DNA of 64,000 nucleotides from Roseimicrobium sp. ORNL1 (GCF_011044495.1 NZ_CP049143.1:5704001-5768000), one strand, 5' to 3'; numbered from the stretch's first letter, positions 34,722-43,628 are shown. Translations and numbers: made by a program. The notes: generated from the sequence alone by a model not told the origin.

Positions 34722-34830
34722 GACCGCTGATGGGCGCTGACATTCGCTAATTGGATGAGGCGTGGGGTGGTTTTTGATCAGGGGGGCAGTGGCGATTGGA
34801 AACCACTAATGGACACTAATTGGCACTAAT
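34722..34830. repeat. Half decamer element (C-block then T-block)
   Basis: Three CGCTRAY-type decamers (34722-34752) and three CACTAAT-type decamers (34801-34830) are separated by about 48 bp. This is one ~110-bp arm of the palindromic element found complete at 43243-43573; the mirror arm is missing. It sits after the acetyltransferase gene and before a convergent gene. Confidence 0.9.
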
Positions 34831-34904
34831 GTCTGAGGGTGCTTGGGTAGCATCGGCGGTATGCGGGGTGGAGAATCCAACGAAGAGTCGCGACTGCTCG
34901 GAGC

Positions 34905-35270
34905 TCAAAAATCTTCCTCCAGGCTGCCTCTCAGGTAGCGCGCGAGTTTTACGATACCCGCGACTACAAACGCTGGTGCCGCGAGGAAGGCGGCGAATGT
35001 CACAAGCCCCCAGAGAAATGCTCCCGCACTCGGCGTCTGCTCCGCCATCATCGCGTGCCTGACATTCACCGACACGGCCATGACCACGCCCGGCACGAAG
35101 GCCAGCAGCATGACGTGCCGTTTGGCGATAAGGCTCACGATCAGCGGAGCCGCCACGGAACATCCCAGCACCATGCGGGCAATCTCACTGCCGGTGATGG
35201 CAGAGGATGTCATGGGAGTGAGACCCAGCACGAGTCCCACGGCAGCGGCAATCCAATCCCTGCGTGTCAT
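34905..35270 (-). CDS. Small four-helix membrane protein, paralogue of the next gene
   Basis: This encodes 121 residues with three to four hydrophobic helices (AAAVGLVLGLTPM, VLGCSVAAPLIVSLIA, VMLLAFVPGVVMAVSV, LVTFAAFLAAPAFVVAGIV) and a short charged tail. It shares layout and the pattern PxFVVAGIV / PAFIIGGVV with the gene at 35336-35698, so the two are probably tandem paralogues. I do not recognise the family. The ATG at 35270 is preferred to a TTG one codon upstream. Confidence 0.55.
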   Translation of the reverse strand: MTRRDWIAAAVGLVLGLTPMTSSAITGSEIARMVLGCSVAAPLIVSLIAKRHVMLLAFVPGVVMAVSVNVRHAMMAEQTPSAGAFLWGLVTFAAFLAAPAFVVAGIVKLARYLRGSLEEDF

Positions 35271-35335
35271 CAATTAGCCTAACAACGCAGCAGTCATGCC
35301 ATGACGGCTGCTGCCAACCCCTTTCTCTCATGGCA

Positions 35336-35698
35336 TCAGGCCTGGTCCGCCACCGGAAGCCTCGGGCGGAGCGCACTCACCACCCCGCCGATGATGAAGG
35401 CGGGGATGGCGGTGACTGCAAGGAACAGCAGGAATACGATAAAGAGTTCATCCAGCGGCCGGCACGTTCCGCGCAGGGTCGCCCCTGCCACCAGCGTGGC
35501 TATGCTCAGAAGAACGTTGTGCAGGAGAGCCACCAGCAGGGGCCTCCGCCGGGACACGCCGGCCACCAGCGCCGGCCCGGCCAAGACACACACGAGCATG
35601 GTGAATGGACCACCCATCTCTGGCTGTACGGACAGTACGCCACCGAGGAACGCCATGACGAAGGCGGCCACATAGGCCAGTCGATCCCGCGAATTCAT
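35336..35698 (-). CDS. Small four-helix membrane protein, paralogue of the preceding gene
   Basis: This encodes 120 residues, almost entirely hydrophobic: YVAAFVMAFLGGVLSV, FTMLVCVLAGPALVAGV, LLVALLHNVLLSIATLVA and LFIVFLLFLAVTAIPAFIIG. The order of helices, the small basic loop after helix two (SRRRPL against AKRHVM) and the length match the neighbour at 34905-35270, 65 bp downstream on the same strand. No motif suggests a transport or enzymatic role. Confidence 0.55.
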   Translation of the reverse strand: MNSRDRLAYVAAFVMAFLGGVLSVQPEMGGPFTMLVCVLAGPALVAGVSRRRPLLVALLHNVLLSIATLVAGATLRGTCRPLDELFIVFLLFLAVTAIPAFIIGGVVSALRPRLPVADQA

Positions 35699-35754
35699 GC
35701 TGGCGGTTTTTTACCATGCCGCCCAAAAAGATGCTACCATGAAAATGCACACCC

Positions 35755-36219
35755 ATGTCTGCTTCCGCTGATCTCTCCAGCCTCGTCATCCGCGAGCTGA
35801 CCGTGGATGAGTTTCCACAGATCCTGCCGCTGATTGCACAGCACAATTCCAAGCTGGATCCCGCGGAGCTGCAGCGGCGATTGCAGTCCATGATTCCCCG
35901 CGACTACCACTGCATCGCCGCCTTCCTCGAAGATCGCATGGTGGGTGTGGCAGGCTACTGGATCAGCACCCGCTTCTACTCGGGTGAATACATGGATGTG
36001 GACAATGTCTTCGTGCTGCCGGAACTGCGCTCCCATGGCATCGGCTGGCGCATGATGGACTGGCTCCATGAGAAGGCGCAGGAACTCCGCTGCAAGGTCG
36101 TGATGCTGGACTCCTACACGAGCTATGTGGATGCACACCGCTTCTACCTGCGCATGGGATATGAAATCCTGGGCTATCATTTCATCAAACGCCTGCCCGA
36201 ATCTCCCCAGCCCGCGTAG
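35755..36219 (+). CDS. GNAT-family N-acetyltransferase
   Basis: This encodes 154 residues. The N-terminal region reads LVIRELTVDEFPQILPLIAQ, the acetyl-CoA-binding part is VDNVFVLPELRSHGIGWRMM (R-x-x-G-I-G in place of Q-x-x-G-x-G/A), and the closing block is SYTSYVDAHRFYLRMGYEIL, all typical of GNAT enzymes. The substrate is unknown. It is divergent from the small membrane protein gene and 18 bp ahead of a monooxygenase-fold gene with which it may form an operon. Confidence 0.9.
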   Translation: MSASADLSSLVIRELTVDEFPQILPLIAQHNSKLDPAELQRRLQSMIPRDYHCIAAFLEDRMVGVAGYWISTRFYSGEYMDVDNVFVLPELRSHGIGWRMMDWLHEKAQELRCKVVMLDSYTSYVDAHRFYLRMGYEILGYHFIKRLPESPQPA

Positions 36220-36237
36220 TCTCTTGAAACGAACAAC

Positions 36238-36570
36238 ATGAGCGCGATCGCCACGACTCCCGAGCCTCCCTACTACGCCGTCATCTTCACCAGTGCCCGC
36301 ACGGACGACGACCGTGGTTACGGACACATGGCCGACCGCATGGTTGAGCTCGCCCGTGAGCAGCCCGGCTTCCTGGGCGTAGAGAGCGTGCGCGGAGCGG
36401 ATGGTGTGGGCATCACCGTGAGTTATTGGGAAAGCGAGGATGCCATCCGCCACTGGAAGGCGAACGCAGAACATCAGGCCGCGCAACGTGGTGGCCAGAC
36501 GACGTGGTACGCAGATTACTTCCTCCGCGTGGCCAAGGTGGAGCGGCAGTATGGGAAGGTTAAGAACTAA
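36238..36570 (+). CDS. Antibiotic biosynthesis monooxygenase (ABM) fold protein
   Basis: This encodes 110 residues forming one dimeric alpha/beta ABM domain: YYAVIFTSARTDDDRGYGHM, MVELAREQPGFLGVESVRGA and VSYWESEDAIRHWKANAEHQ. Members of this fold oxidise small aromatics, degrade haem or have no known activity, so the name is structural only. It ends with YADYFLRVAKVERQYG, the usual last strand. It follows the GNAT gene by 18 bp. Confidence 0.88.
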   Translation: MSAIATTPEPPYYAVIFTSARTDDDRGYGHMADRMVELAREQPGFLGVESVRGADGVGITVSYWESEDAIRHWKANAEHQAAQRGGQTTWYADYFLRVAKVERQYGKVKN

Positions 36571-37178
36571 AGAGTGCTATCGGCACGTCTCGTGATGCGT
36601 CCGACGCGACTCGGCCAGGAGCTTCCATGAATGGGCACCGCTCTAGAGTCGTGTTCCCTCCGTCAGGGTCGCTTATTGAGTCTTGCACAATAGGCTGACG
36701 TGTTGGAACTCGTGCCCTGAAGGGCACAGGAGCCCAGCCCAGGGTTAGGGAGCCTTGGCGACCGACACCCTGGGTCGCATTGGAATTGGTGGCCGCCCTG
36801 AAGGGGCGGAGGAGAGTTGACCATTCAGGTATTACTATCGCCGCTACGGTTGGGAGGTGCAGCCTTGCACTCGCTGCCACGTACTCCTCCACCCCTTCAG
36901 GGTGGGATACATTCTCATACACCACCCAGGGTGTCGGTCGCTAAAGCTCCCTAACCCTGGGCTGGACTCTTGCAGCCCTTCAGGCTGCAACTTCGGGAAC
37001 GGACCAAGACAATAAGTTGGAGAGATTTGTCAGTTTATTGCGCAACCATCAATAGATCACGAGACGTCTCCAAAGGAACTCACTTTCCAATGCTGCCACA
37101 ACGCCCACACGGCAATGACCTTCATGACAAACTCTTCGGTGATGCCCATCCCATGACTGAAAGGCTTATCCTCATCTA
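36571..37178. repeat. Gene-free stretch with an inverted repeat pair
   Basis: Two copies of the CCCAGGG family face each other: 36732-36775 (AGCCCAGCCCAGGGTTAGGG...) and 36923-36966 in opposite orientation, 147 bp apart. Shorter matching hairpins (CCCTGAAGGG, CTGAAGGGG) lie nearby. The remaining ~200 bp before the FGE-like gene contain only a doubtful minus-strand frame of about 30 codons. No gene is supported. Confidence 0.85.
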
Positions 37179-38099
37179 TCACTTCGTCACATCCACCACC
37201 ACCCGGAATCCTTGATTCGCCAGTGAACCGTGGCGGTCCATCTGGCCGATATCCACCAGGTTGAAAAAGCTGCACGTGTTGGAGGAGCACCACCAGGAGC
37301 CACCACGTCCGGCGACCAGGCGTTTCTCTTCGCCAGGCCGCGCACCGGCGGGGAGACCGGTGCAATATTCAAACACATTTCCTATCACATCATACAGACC
37401 CCACGCATTGGGCGGGAAGGATTTCACAGGGGCGGTGTAGAGGTGACCATCTTCCTTCGTGTCCTTCAGGTGACTCTCGCCATTCCAGGTGTTGGCCAGC
37501 TTCATGTCGTACTTATTGCCCCAGGGATAGCGCGTCGTCTTCCCGGCGCGCGCGGCGACTTCCCACTCCGGTAATGTCGGCAGGCGGCCACCCAGCCACG
37601 CGCAGTAGGCAGCGGCATCGGTGCCGCTGATTTGCGTGACGGGATGGTCCTTGAGTTCGTCCCATGATTTGCCTCTGTCGCCAAAGGGCTTGCGCCAGTG
37701 CGCGCCGGGAATCTGGTCCCACGCCCAGTCGGGCATGCCTTCCACAGCCACCTTGCCGCTGCCGCGCTTCTCCGCATCCGTCACATAGCCGGTGGCTTCC
37801 ACGAAGGCGGCGAACTGTGCATTGGTCGTCTCCGCCTCCGCAATGGCATAGCTCTTCAGCGTGACGGTGCGCAGCGGATTGCGCTCGTGGCCTTTGGCTC
37901 CGATTTCGTAGGAGCCTTCCGGCACGATGATGAAGACGTGGCCGTTCTTCCCCGTGATGCGTGCGGGTGCTTTGGTCTCGGCGAGCAAGGAGGCAGCTCC
38001 CTGCATGCCGAAGAGGAATACGGCAACACTCAGCAACGCAACCGACCGCACACGGAGTGTGCGGACCCCATCAAAGCGCATGCCGACCGTTCGTGTCAT
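37179..38099 (-). CDS. Formylglycine-generating-enzyme (SUMF1) family protein, secreted
   Basis: This encodes 306 residues from the ATG at 38099; the frame is open far upstream but overlaps the next gene. A membrane/signal segment (VALLSVAVFLFGMQGAASLL) precedes the FGE-sulfatase domain: GSYEIGAKGHERNPLRTVTL, ETTNAQFAAFVEATGYVTDA, QISGTDAAAYCAWLGGRLPT, PWGNKYD and NVFEYC. Both catalytic-type cysteines are present, C271 and C276 in GGSWWCSSNTC, with the same five-residue spacing as human FGE C336/C341. It could therefore be a true copper-dependent oxidase that converts Cys to formylglycine in sulfatases, which Verrucomicrobiota encode in numbers; no sulfatase is in the window. Confidence 0.9.
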   Translation of the reverse strand: MTRTVGMRFDGVRTLRVRSVALLSVAVFLFGMQGAASLLAETKAPARITGKNGHVFIIVPEGSYEIGAKGHERNPLRTVTLKSYAIAEAETTNAQFAAFVEATGYVTDAEKRGSGKVAVEGMPDWAWDQIPGAHWRKPFGDRGKSWDELKDHPVTQISGTDAAAYCAWLGGRLPTLPEWEVAARAGKTTRYPWGNKYDMKLANTWNGESHLKDTKEDGHLYTAPVKSFPPNAWGLYDVIGNVFEYCTGLPAGARPGEEKRLVAGRGGSWWCSSNTCSFFNLVDIGQMDRHGSLANQGFRVVVDVTK

Positions 38100-38109
38100 G
38101 TTTACTGAA

Positions 38110-39987
38110 CTACAGACCATCCGGCTCAGGAGCCACGGGCATGACCTTGGCACCAAGACGCTTCTCCGGTGGCACGGTGGTGAGATAGTCAGCTGCCACC
38201 TTGCGCAGTTCACCACGCACCTCCTCCGTATAGGGCACTCTCACGATGGTGCCATGGACATACACAGGAATGTTCAGGGCTTTATTCCACGTGATCCAGT
38301 GGCGGGATTCCCACGGGATATCATCGGCGGACTTGAAGTCCTTCAACTCCTTGTCCTGCGCCGCCTTCTTCAGCCCTTCCACATAAGCCTTCTCCACCGT
38401 GGTGCTATCCAGCGCGGGGAACGCTTCCTTGCGCAGCAGGCGGCCAATCAACCCCAGCAATTCGCGTTGATAGATGCGGCAGGCATAGATTTGCCCCTTC
38501 CGCGCATCGGTCCCTTCTTTCGAGCCGAGTTCTCTCCACGAGACAGGACTATCCAATTCCAAAAGTGGCAGTGGCGCGGTGGCATCCTTCTCCGCCGCGA
38601 GGAGCAACGCATGCAGCTGTTCTTCGAGGCGCAGCAGCTCCGGCAGGCACTCTACCCCTTGCAACACCTGCACCGCCTGTAGCAAGGGCCCGGAAAGCGC
38701 TTCGGGATTCAGCCCGCTCTTCTGTATGTCAAACCTGCGCTCCGCTGACTTGGTCCCTTGCTTAGCAAGCTTCGCCATATCGATATTCTTCAAGCGCTCC
38801 AGCAGCACAGGAATCACCTCCGCTCGATACGACTGCAGCTTTATGATGCTGTCTGCGTCCAGAAAGAAGTGACGTGGAGCGAGGAGGTTGTACGCAGGCA
38901 GCGGCACATCAAAGTCGATAGGACCCGGTGATATGCACATCTGGTTGTAGCTTCCCGGCTGGGCGATGGCTTCATCCAGCACCTGCGCACCGGTGAGCGC
39001 GGGAACTTCCTTCTTATCGAGATATGCCTGCACCAGACTGCGTGTTTCGTTTCGCAGGTCCTCCGTGTAAGGCACCCGCACAATTCGCCAGCGCCAGTAG
39101 GGCACACCCGCATCCTTATCGAAGGCCATGCTTTGCTTCTGGTCCTCCGGGATATCCGCCACACTGCGCACCTTCTGCAAATCTTCATCCAGCTTGCGAT
39201 GCTGCAGAATCAGCGTGCGCACACGCCCCAGTGTAGACCCGGAGAGTGAGGCATAGCCTTTCCGATGCAGCAACTCCACCATCACTCCGAGCATCTCGCG
39301 GTCGAACACCATCGAGTCGAAGAGCTGCTGTTTGCGTTTCAGCTTGGGCGGCATCTTGCTCCAGTCCTCCACGTCCTTGAAGTCTTCGCCCGAGCCTTCC
39401 CAGGTCGTGCCGCCGCCGGCATCAATCACCGGGATGGGAGCCTTGTCATCACGTGAGGCCGCCACATTGAGCTGCTGGAGTTGCTCCTCCAGTCGCAGCA
39501 GATGCGGCAGCAGTTCCACGGCATCCAGGTCCAGCACCATGCTCAGCATCACGCCACCGAGCGTGCGCGGGTTCTGATCCGTCTCTGTTTCGAAGTCGAC
39601 CTCATCCGGTTTCGCCGGGGGGTAGAGAGGAGGCAGCAGCGGCTTCTTGCGCTTCGCCGGAGCCTTGGGCGGATTCAACAGGTCCAGCTTCTCCAGCCGG
39701 CGGCCCAGCTCCTGTACCACTTCATCGCGACGCTCGTGCAGGAGCTTCTTCATGGGCTCCGAGAGGAAGGTGCTCTGCCAGACAGAGATTCCGTAGGCGG
39801 GGATGGGCGGGCGTGAGTAGGGCACCGGTGGCGGAGCATCGCAGATCTGCGCGCCGTCCCCGGGACGCTGGATGGCCTCATCCACAAGGACCTCGATGGA
39901 CACGGTCGCTGACCCAGGACCGGACGCGCCCGACACAGGCAGCGCCCAAGAAAGCAGGGCCAGAGCGACCCAGAAAAGTGGCTTCAT
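38110..39987 (-). CDS. Secreted protein with two-fold internal repeat, unknown function
   Basis: This encodes 625 residues with a clear signal peptide (FWVALALLSWALPVSG). It consists of two homologous halves of about 290 residues. Each begins VLVDEAIQRPGDGAQICDAP / VLDEAIAQPGSYNQMCISPG, continues with a P-rich IPAYG/LPAYN turn, then LLPHLLRLEEQLQQL / CLPELLRLEEQLHAL, YDREMLG/YQRELLGL, and ends RWRIVRVPYTEDLRNETRSL / HGTIVRVPYTEEVRGELRKV. The family is not recognised and no catalytic motif is seen. Its stop lies 11 bp before the FGE-like gene, so the two are almost certainly co-transcribed. Confidence 0.8.
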   Translation of the reverse strand: MKPLFWVALALLSWALPVSGASGPGSATVSIEVLVDEAIQRPGDGAQICDAPPPVPYSRPPIPAYGISVWQSTFLSEPMKKLLHERRDEVVQELGRRLEKLDLLNPPKAPAKRKKPLLPPLYPPAKPDEVDFETETDQNPRTLGGVMLSMVLDLDAVELLPHLLRLEEQLQQLNVAASRDDKAPIPVIDAGGGTTWEGSGEDFKDVEDWSKMPPKLKRKQQLFDSMVFDREMLGVMVELLHRKGYASLSGSTLGRVRTLILQHRKLDEDLQKVRSVADIPEDQKQSMAFDKDAGVPYWRWRIVRVPYTEDLRNETRSLVQAYLDKKEVPALTGAQVLDEAIAQPGSYNQMCISPGPIDFDVPLPAYNLLAPRHFFLDADSIIKLQSYRAEVIPVLLERLKNIDMAKLAKQGTKSAERRFDIQKSGLNPEALSGPLLQAVQVLQGVECLPELLRLEEQLHALLLAAEKDATAPLPLLELDSPVSWRELGSKEGTDARKGQIYACRIYQRELLGLIGRLLRKEAFPALDSTTVEKAYVEGLKKAAQDKELKDFKSADDIPWESRHWITWNKALNIPVYVHGTIVRVPYTEEVRGELRKVAADYLTTVPPEKRLGAKVMPVAPEPDGL

Positions 39988-40147
39988 GTGCGTGCAGCTT
40001 CGCGTGAGCTTCGCACAAAATCAATCACCGCCCCGTTTACATGATGCCCAATCAAGAAATGAGCCTTCATCACGACGCCGACGAGAAATGATGCATTCGA
40101 AAAATAAGTGTTGGTAATCTGCAACCCCTCGGCACATCCTCAGGCCC

Positions 40148-40441
40148 ATGCCGATACAGGTATGCATCGAAGAGTTCTCGCGTCACGATGAAGACGGAGC
40201 CCGTCGCCCGGTGACCACTCATGAGACGCGCGGTGAAGCGCTCGAGGCAGCCATGGCACTGGTAGACTCCGGACTCCTGGAACTGTGGAGCCCCGGCATG
40301 GCCCCGGAACACCTGTTCACCCAATGGTCCCTGTTTGGCGAAGATGTGTATCTGACACCTGACGAGGGGGAGCCTAAATTCTCCGCCATGGAGTATGCCA
40401 AAAGACGCGCCCGCGAGCTGGCCTACCGGCGGCATCTGTAG
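40148..40441 (+). CDS. Small hypothetical protein
   Basis: This encodes 97 residues, soluble, acidic at first and basic at the end. It begins MPIQVCIEEFSRHDEDGARR, has a helix TRGEALEAAMALVDSGLLEL, then a loop with FTQWSLFGEDVYLTPDEG, and ends in an Arg-rich helix (EYAKRRARELAYRR). I do not recognise it; coding character is good and the length is stable between ATG and stop. The gene stands alone between repeats. Confidence 0.6.
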   Translation: MPIQVCIEEFSRHDEDGARRPVTTHETRGEALEAAMALVDSGLLELWSPGMAPEHLFTQWSLFGEDVYLTPDEGEPKFSAMEYAKRRARELAYRRHL

Positions 40442-40459
40442 GGAGGGAATGATGGAGGG

Positions 40460-40605
40460 GACCGCTAACGTTCGCTAATGAAGAAGGCATCTCCGGAAGC
40501 CTGGTTCAGGGGGCGAATAATGGATTCCTCCACGCGCCATCCTCTTACTCTTAACTACCCTGACCCTCATCCTTTAGCGAACATTAGCGCCCGTTAGCGG
40601 TCCCC
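40460..40605. repeat. Short decamer element (two C-type blocks, no T-type)
   Basis: A two-unit reverse C-block (40460-40479, CGCTAA units) and a three-unit forward C-block (40573-40605, TTTAGCGAAC, ATTAGCGCCC, GTTAGCGGTC) face each other. The inner T-blocks present in full elements are missing. A related AAGAAGGCATCTCCGGAAGC hairpin follows the first block. Confidence 0.9.
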
Positions 40606-40652
40606 TCGTTTCCCCTCCCCTCCCACGACTCCGCGCTGGCGCTCAAGGCGGA

Positions 40653-41957
40653 ATGGTGGTAGCGCAGGAGGTGCCCCAGCCTCCTCCGCAGAAACTTCCC
40701 CACCTCATCATCGACCAGGTCATCGAAGCGCTCGCCGATGTCTTCCTGGACGGGTATCACGCGGACAAGGTGATCGAGCGCCGCTTCCGTGCACATCCGA
40801 AGTGGGGCTCACGGGACCGCCGCCTCTTTGCCGAGAGCGTGTATGACACCATCCGCTGGTGGCGCTGGTACTGGCACCTCGCCGGCCTGCCCCCAGAGGA
40901 GTACCTGCAAAAGGATGCGCTGGATGCCTCCCGCCTCTGGCAGGTCTGGTCGGTCTATTGGTTTGAGAAGCACGGCAGCCTCCCCGCGTGGGAGGAATGC
41001 CGGGAGATCAACACAGACAAACTCCAGCGCCGCCGCGCCCGCACCGTGCCCCCCGCCCTCCGCGCCTCCTTCCCCGACTGGCTGCATGATCGGGGCGCTG
41101 CCGAACTCGGCGAGGACTGGCCGCATGCGCTGGCCATGCTGAATGAGCCCGCACCCGTCTTCCTCCGAGCCAACACCCTGAAAGCCGCGGCGGGCAAGGT
41201 CTGCCACACCCTCGCTGAGGAGGGCTACGAATCCCGCCCCTTGGGCGAGGAGTTGCCAGACGCGCTGGTGCTCACCAAGCGGCAGAATGTCTTCCAGACA
41301 CAGGCCTTCAAAGATGGTCTCTTCGAAGTGCAGGACGCCGGTTCGCAACGCATCGCACCCTTCCTTCAGGTCGCACCCGGCATGCGTGTAGTGGATGGTT
41401 GCGCTGGCGCCGGCGGAAAGAGCCTGCACCTCGCCGCGCTCATGAAGAACAAGGGCCGCATCGTCGCCCTGGACACCGTCGAATGGAAACTCAAGGAACT
41501 GCGCAAGCGCGCCGCACGCGCCGGAGCGGACACCATCGAGACCCGAGTCATCGAGGGCTCCCAGACCATCAAACGCCTCCGTGCCACCGCCGACCGTGTG
41601 CTGCTGGATGTGCCGTGCAGCGGTCTCGGCGTCATCCGCCGGAATCCGGATGCGAAATGGAAGCTGCATGAGGAGGAACTCACCCGCCTGACCCTGCTCC
41701 AGGCAGACATCCTCGAGCGCTACTCCCGCATGACACGCCCGGGCGGCAAGCTGGTGTACGCCACGTGCAGCATCTTCCGCAGCGAGAACGAAGACCAGGT
41801 GCGCGCCTTTTTGCAAAAGCATGGCGATGAGTGGACCCTGGAGGAAGAATTCCGCCTGCAGCCCGGCGATGACGGCGGGGATGGTTTCTACGCGGCAAGG
41901 CTCGCGAAGTCCGAGACGGCGAAAAAGGAATCCGCAGATTCTGAGTCGGATGAGTAA
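40653..41957 (+). CDS. RsmB/NOP-family RNA (cytosine-C5) methyltransferase
   Basis: This 434-residue SAM-dependent enzyme methylates C5 of a cytosine in rRNA or tRNA. It has an N-terminal NusB-like helical region (about 10-150) and a catalytic core with motif I VVDGCAGAGGKSLHLAAL, motif IV LLDVPCSGLGVIRRNPDAKW carrying C322, and motif VI KLVYATCSIFRSENEDQ carrying the second catalytic cysteine C372. The pair of cysteines defines the family. RsmB itself targets 16S C967, but the N-terminal part is divergent, so the exact target is not certain. A decamer element lies just upstream. Confidence 0.92.
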   Translation: MVVAQEVPQPPPQKLPHLIIDQVIEALADVFLDGYHADKVIERRFRAHPKWGSRDRRLFAESVYDTIRWWRWYWHLAGLPPEEYLQKDALDASRLWQVWSVYWFEKHGSLPAWEECREINTDKLQRRRARTVPPALRASFPDWLHDRGAAELGEDWPHALAMLNEPAPVFLRANTLKAAAGKVCHTLAEEGYESRPLGEELPDALVLTKRQNVFQTQAFKDGLFEVQDAGSQRIAPFLQVAPGMRVVDGCAGAGGKSLHLAALMKNKGRIVALDTVEWKLKELRKRAARAGADTIETRVIEGSQTIKRLRATADRVLLDVPCSGLGVIRRNPDAKWKLHEEELTRLTLLQADILERYSRMTRPGGKLVYATCSIFRSENEDQVRAFLQKHGDEWTLEEEFRLQPGDDGGDGFYAARLAKSETAKKESADSESDE

Positions 41958-42058
41958 AAACGACACTGCCCGGGTCTAATCCTGCGTCCGCATTGCAAGT
42001 TTCGTGCAATCGGCTCGACACTGTGCGCCGATTGCATTGATATCGGCGGATTCATTCC

Positions 42059-43234
42059 ATGATTTATCTCGACTCCAACGCCACCACGCAAATCGACCCC
42101 CGCGTGGTGGAGGCGATGCTGCCCTTCCTCACGGAGCACTACGCCAATCCCTCCGCCTCCTACCGGGCAGCGCGGCATGTGCGACAGGCCGTGGACCATG
42201 CGCGTGAGCAGGTGGCCGCCCTCATTGGTTGCGAGCCGGGCGAACTCATCTTCATGAGCAGCGGCACAGAGGCGAACAACGCCGCGCTCTTCTCCGCACT
42301 CACCCTGCACACACCGCATCGTCGCCACCTCGTCTCCGCGAAGACTGAGCACAGCGCGGTTCTGGAAGTCGCCCGCCGCTGGATGGAAGAGGGCAATCCC
42401 ACCACCTTCCTGGATGTGGATGAAGGCGGCACCGTGCACCCTGCATCATGGTCCCGCTGCGTGCAGCCCGGCCAGACTGCGGTGGTGAGCGTGATGTGGG
42501 TGAACAACGAAACCGGCACCATCCAGCCCATCGAGGAGATTGTGAAGTTCGTGCATGATCGCGGCGTGCTCTTCCACACGGACGCAGTGCAGGCCGTGGG
42601 CAAGCTGCCCATCTCGCTGAAGGATCTGCCCGTGGACTATCTCAGCCTCGCCGGGCACAAGTTTCATGCGCCCAAGGGCATCGGCGCGCTGTATGTGAGC
42701 AAGCGCGTGCGCTTCAAGCCCTGGATGCTCGGTGGTGGCCAGGAAATGGGACGCCGCAGTGGCACGGAGAACGTGCCTCACATCGTGGCCATCGGCAAAG
42801 CCGCCGAACTCATGCGCGAAGAACTCGCCACCGGTGGCGATGCCAAGGTGCGCGAGATGCGCGATGCCTTTGAGCACCAGGTCCGCACCGCGCTGCCGGA
42901 GACGGTGGTGAACAGCATCACCGCGAATCGCCTCGGCACCACCAGCAGCCTCACCTTCCCCGGCATCGATGCGCCCGGACTCCTCATCCTGCTGGATGAA
43001 CGCGGCGTCGCCTGCTCCGCTGGTTCTGCCTGCCACACCGGCGCGCTGCATCCTTCCCACGTGCTCGAAGCCATGGGCTACGACGCGCAACATGCCAACA
43101 GCACCCTGCGCTTCTCCTGGTCACGCCTCAATACCATGGAGGAAACGCAGAAGGCTGCCGACCTTGTCATCCAGTCTGTGCACAAAATGCGCGAACTTGG
43201 CGCTGGCAGTGGGGATGTGGTGATACGGGGGTAG
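42059..43234 (+). CDS. Cysteine desulfurase (NifS/IscS-type, PLP-dependent)
   Basis: This 391-residue aminotransferase-class-V enzyme should release sulfur from cysteine as a persulfide for Fe-S clusters or thiolation. It begins MIYLDSNATTQIDPRVVEAM, has the SSGTEANNAALFSA pocket, the PLP lysine K201 in SLAGHKFHAPKG, RRSGTENV, and the active-site cysteine C325 in GSACHTG. The short persulfide loop places it with the IscS/NifS group rather than SufS. There is no iscU, iscA or Rrf2/IscR gene next to it. It is followed by a complete decamer element. Confidence 0.93.
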   Translation: MIYLDSNATTQIDPRVVEAMLPFLTEHYANPSASYRAARHVRQAVDHAREQVAALIGCEPGELIFMSSGTEANNAALFSALTLHTPHRRHLVSAKTEHSAVLEVARRWMEEGNPTTFLDVDEGGTVHPASWSRCVQPGQTAVVSVMWVNNETGTIQPIEEIVKFVHDRGVLFHTDAVQAVGKLPISLKDLPVDYLSLAGHKFHAPKGIGALYVSKRVRFKPWMLGGGQEMGRRSGTENVPHIVAIGKAAELMREELATGGDAKVREMRDAFEHQVRTALPETVVNSITANRLGTTSSLTFPGIDAPGLLILLDERGVACSAGSACHTGALHPSHVLEAMGYDAQHANSTLRFSWSRLNTMEETQKAADLVIQSVHKMRELGAGSGDVVIRG

Positions 43235-43242
43235 TGATCGAG

Positions 43243-43573
43243 GGACCGCTAATGGGCGCTAACATTCGCTAATGGATGAGGGAATCAGCGGTGGTGTGCG
43301 TGCAGCGTGAATGGTTCGCTGGGGAAACCACTAATGAACACTAATGTTTGAGCCCAGGTAGATCGCTGCGAGGCCGTTTGGATGTACATGGAGAAGCGCC
43401 CTCACTTCCCATCGCATCCCACCCCACACGCCGACGACCGACCCTTCCGCCCTCAGAAAAATTAGTGTTCGTTAGTGTCCATTAGTGGTTTCCCAAACAC
43501 CACCATCCTCCCTGACACACACCACCCTTCCAGCCGCGCTCAATTAGCGAATGTTAGCGCCCATTAGCGGTCC
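43243..43573. repeat. Near-complete decamer palindromic element
   Basis: Mirror arrangement: C-block reverse 43243-43272 (ACCGCTAAT, GGGCGCTAAC, ATTCGCTAAT), T-block reverse 43325-43345, centre of about 115 bp, T-block forward 43461-43490 (ATTAGTGTTC, GTTAGTGTCC, ATTAGTGGTT), C-block forward 43543-43573. Distances between C and T blocks are 52-53 bp on both sides. The symmetry axis computed from outer and inner blocks coincides at about 43408. The left inner block has two units instead of three. It fills the gap between convergent genes (43235-43628). Confidence 0.95.
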
Positions 43574-43628
43574 CTTCACTACCACCGCCTTGCCGCCTAC
43601 TGAATTCGGCTGAAGCCTTCTACTTTCA

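Noticed and set aside
37057-37178. Possible short gene after the FGE homologue (frame ending FGDVS)
   Set aside because: Only about 30 codons lie outside the FGE gene, with no convincing start. The rest overlaps FGE in another frame.
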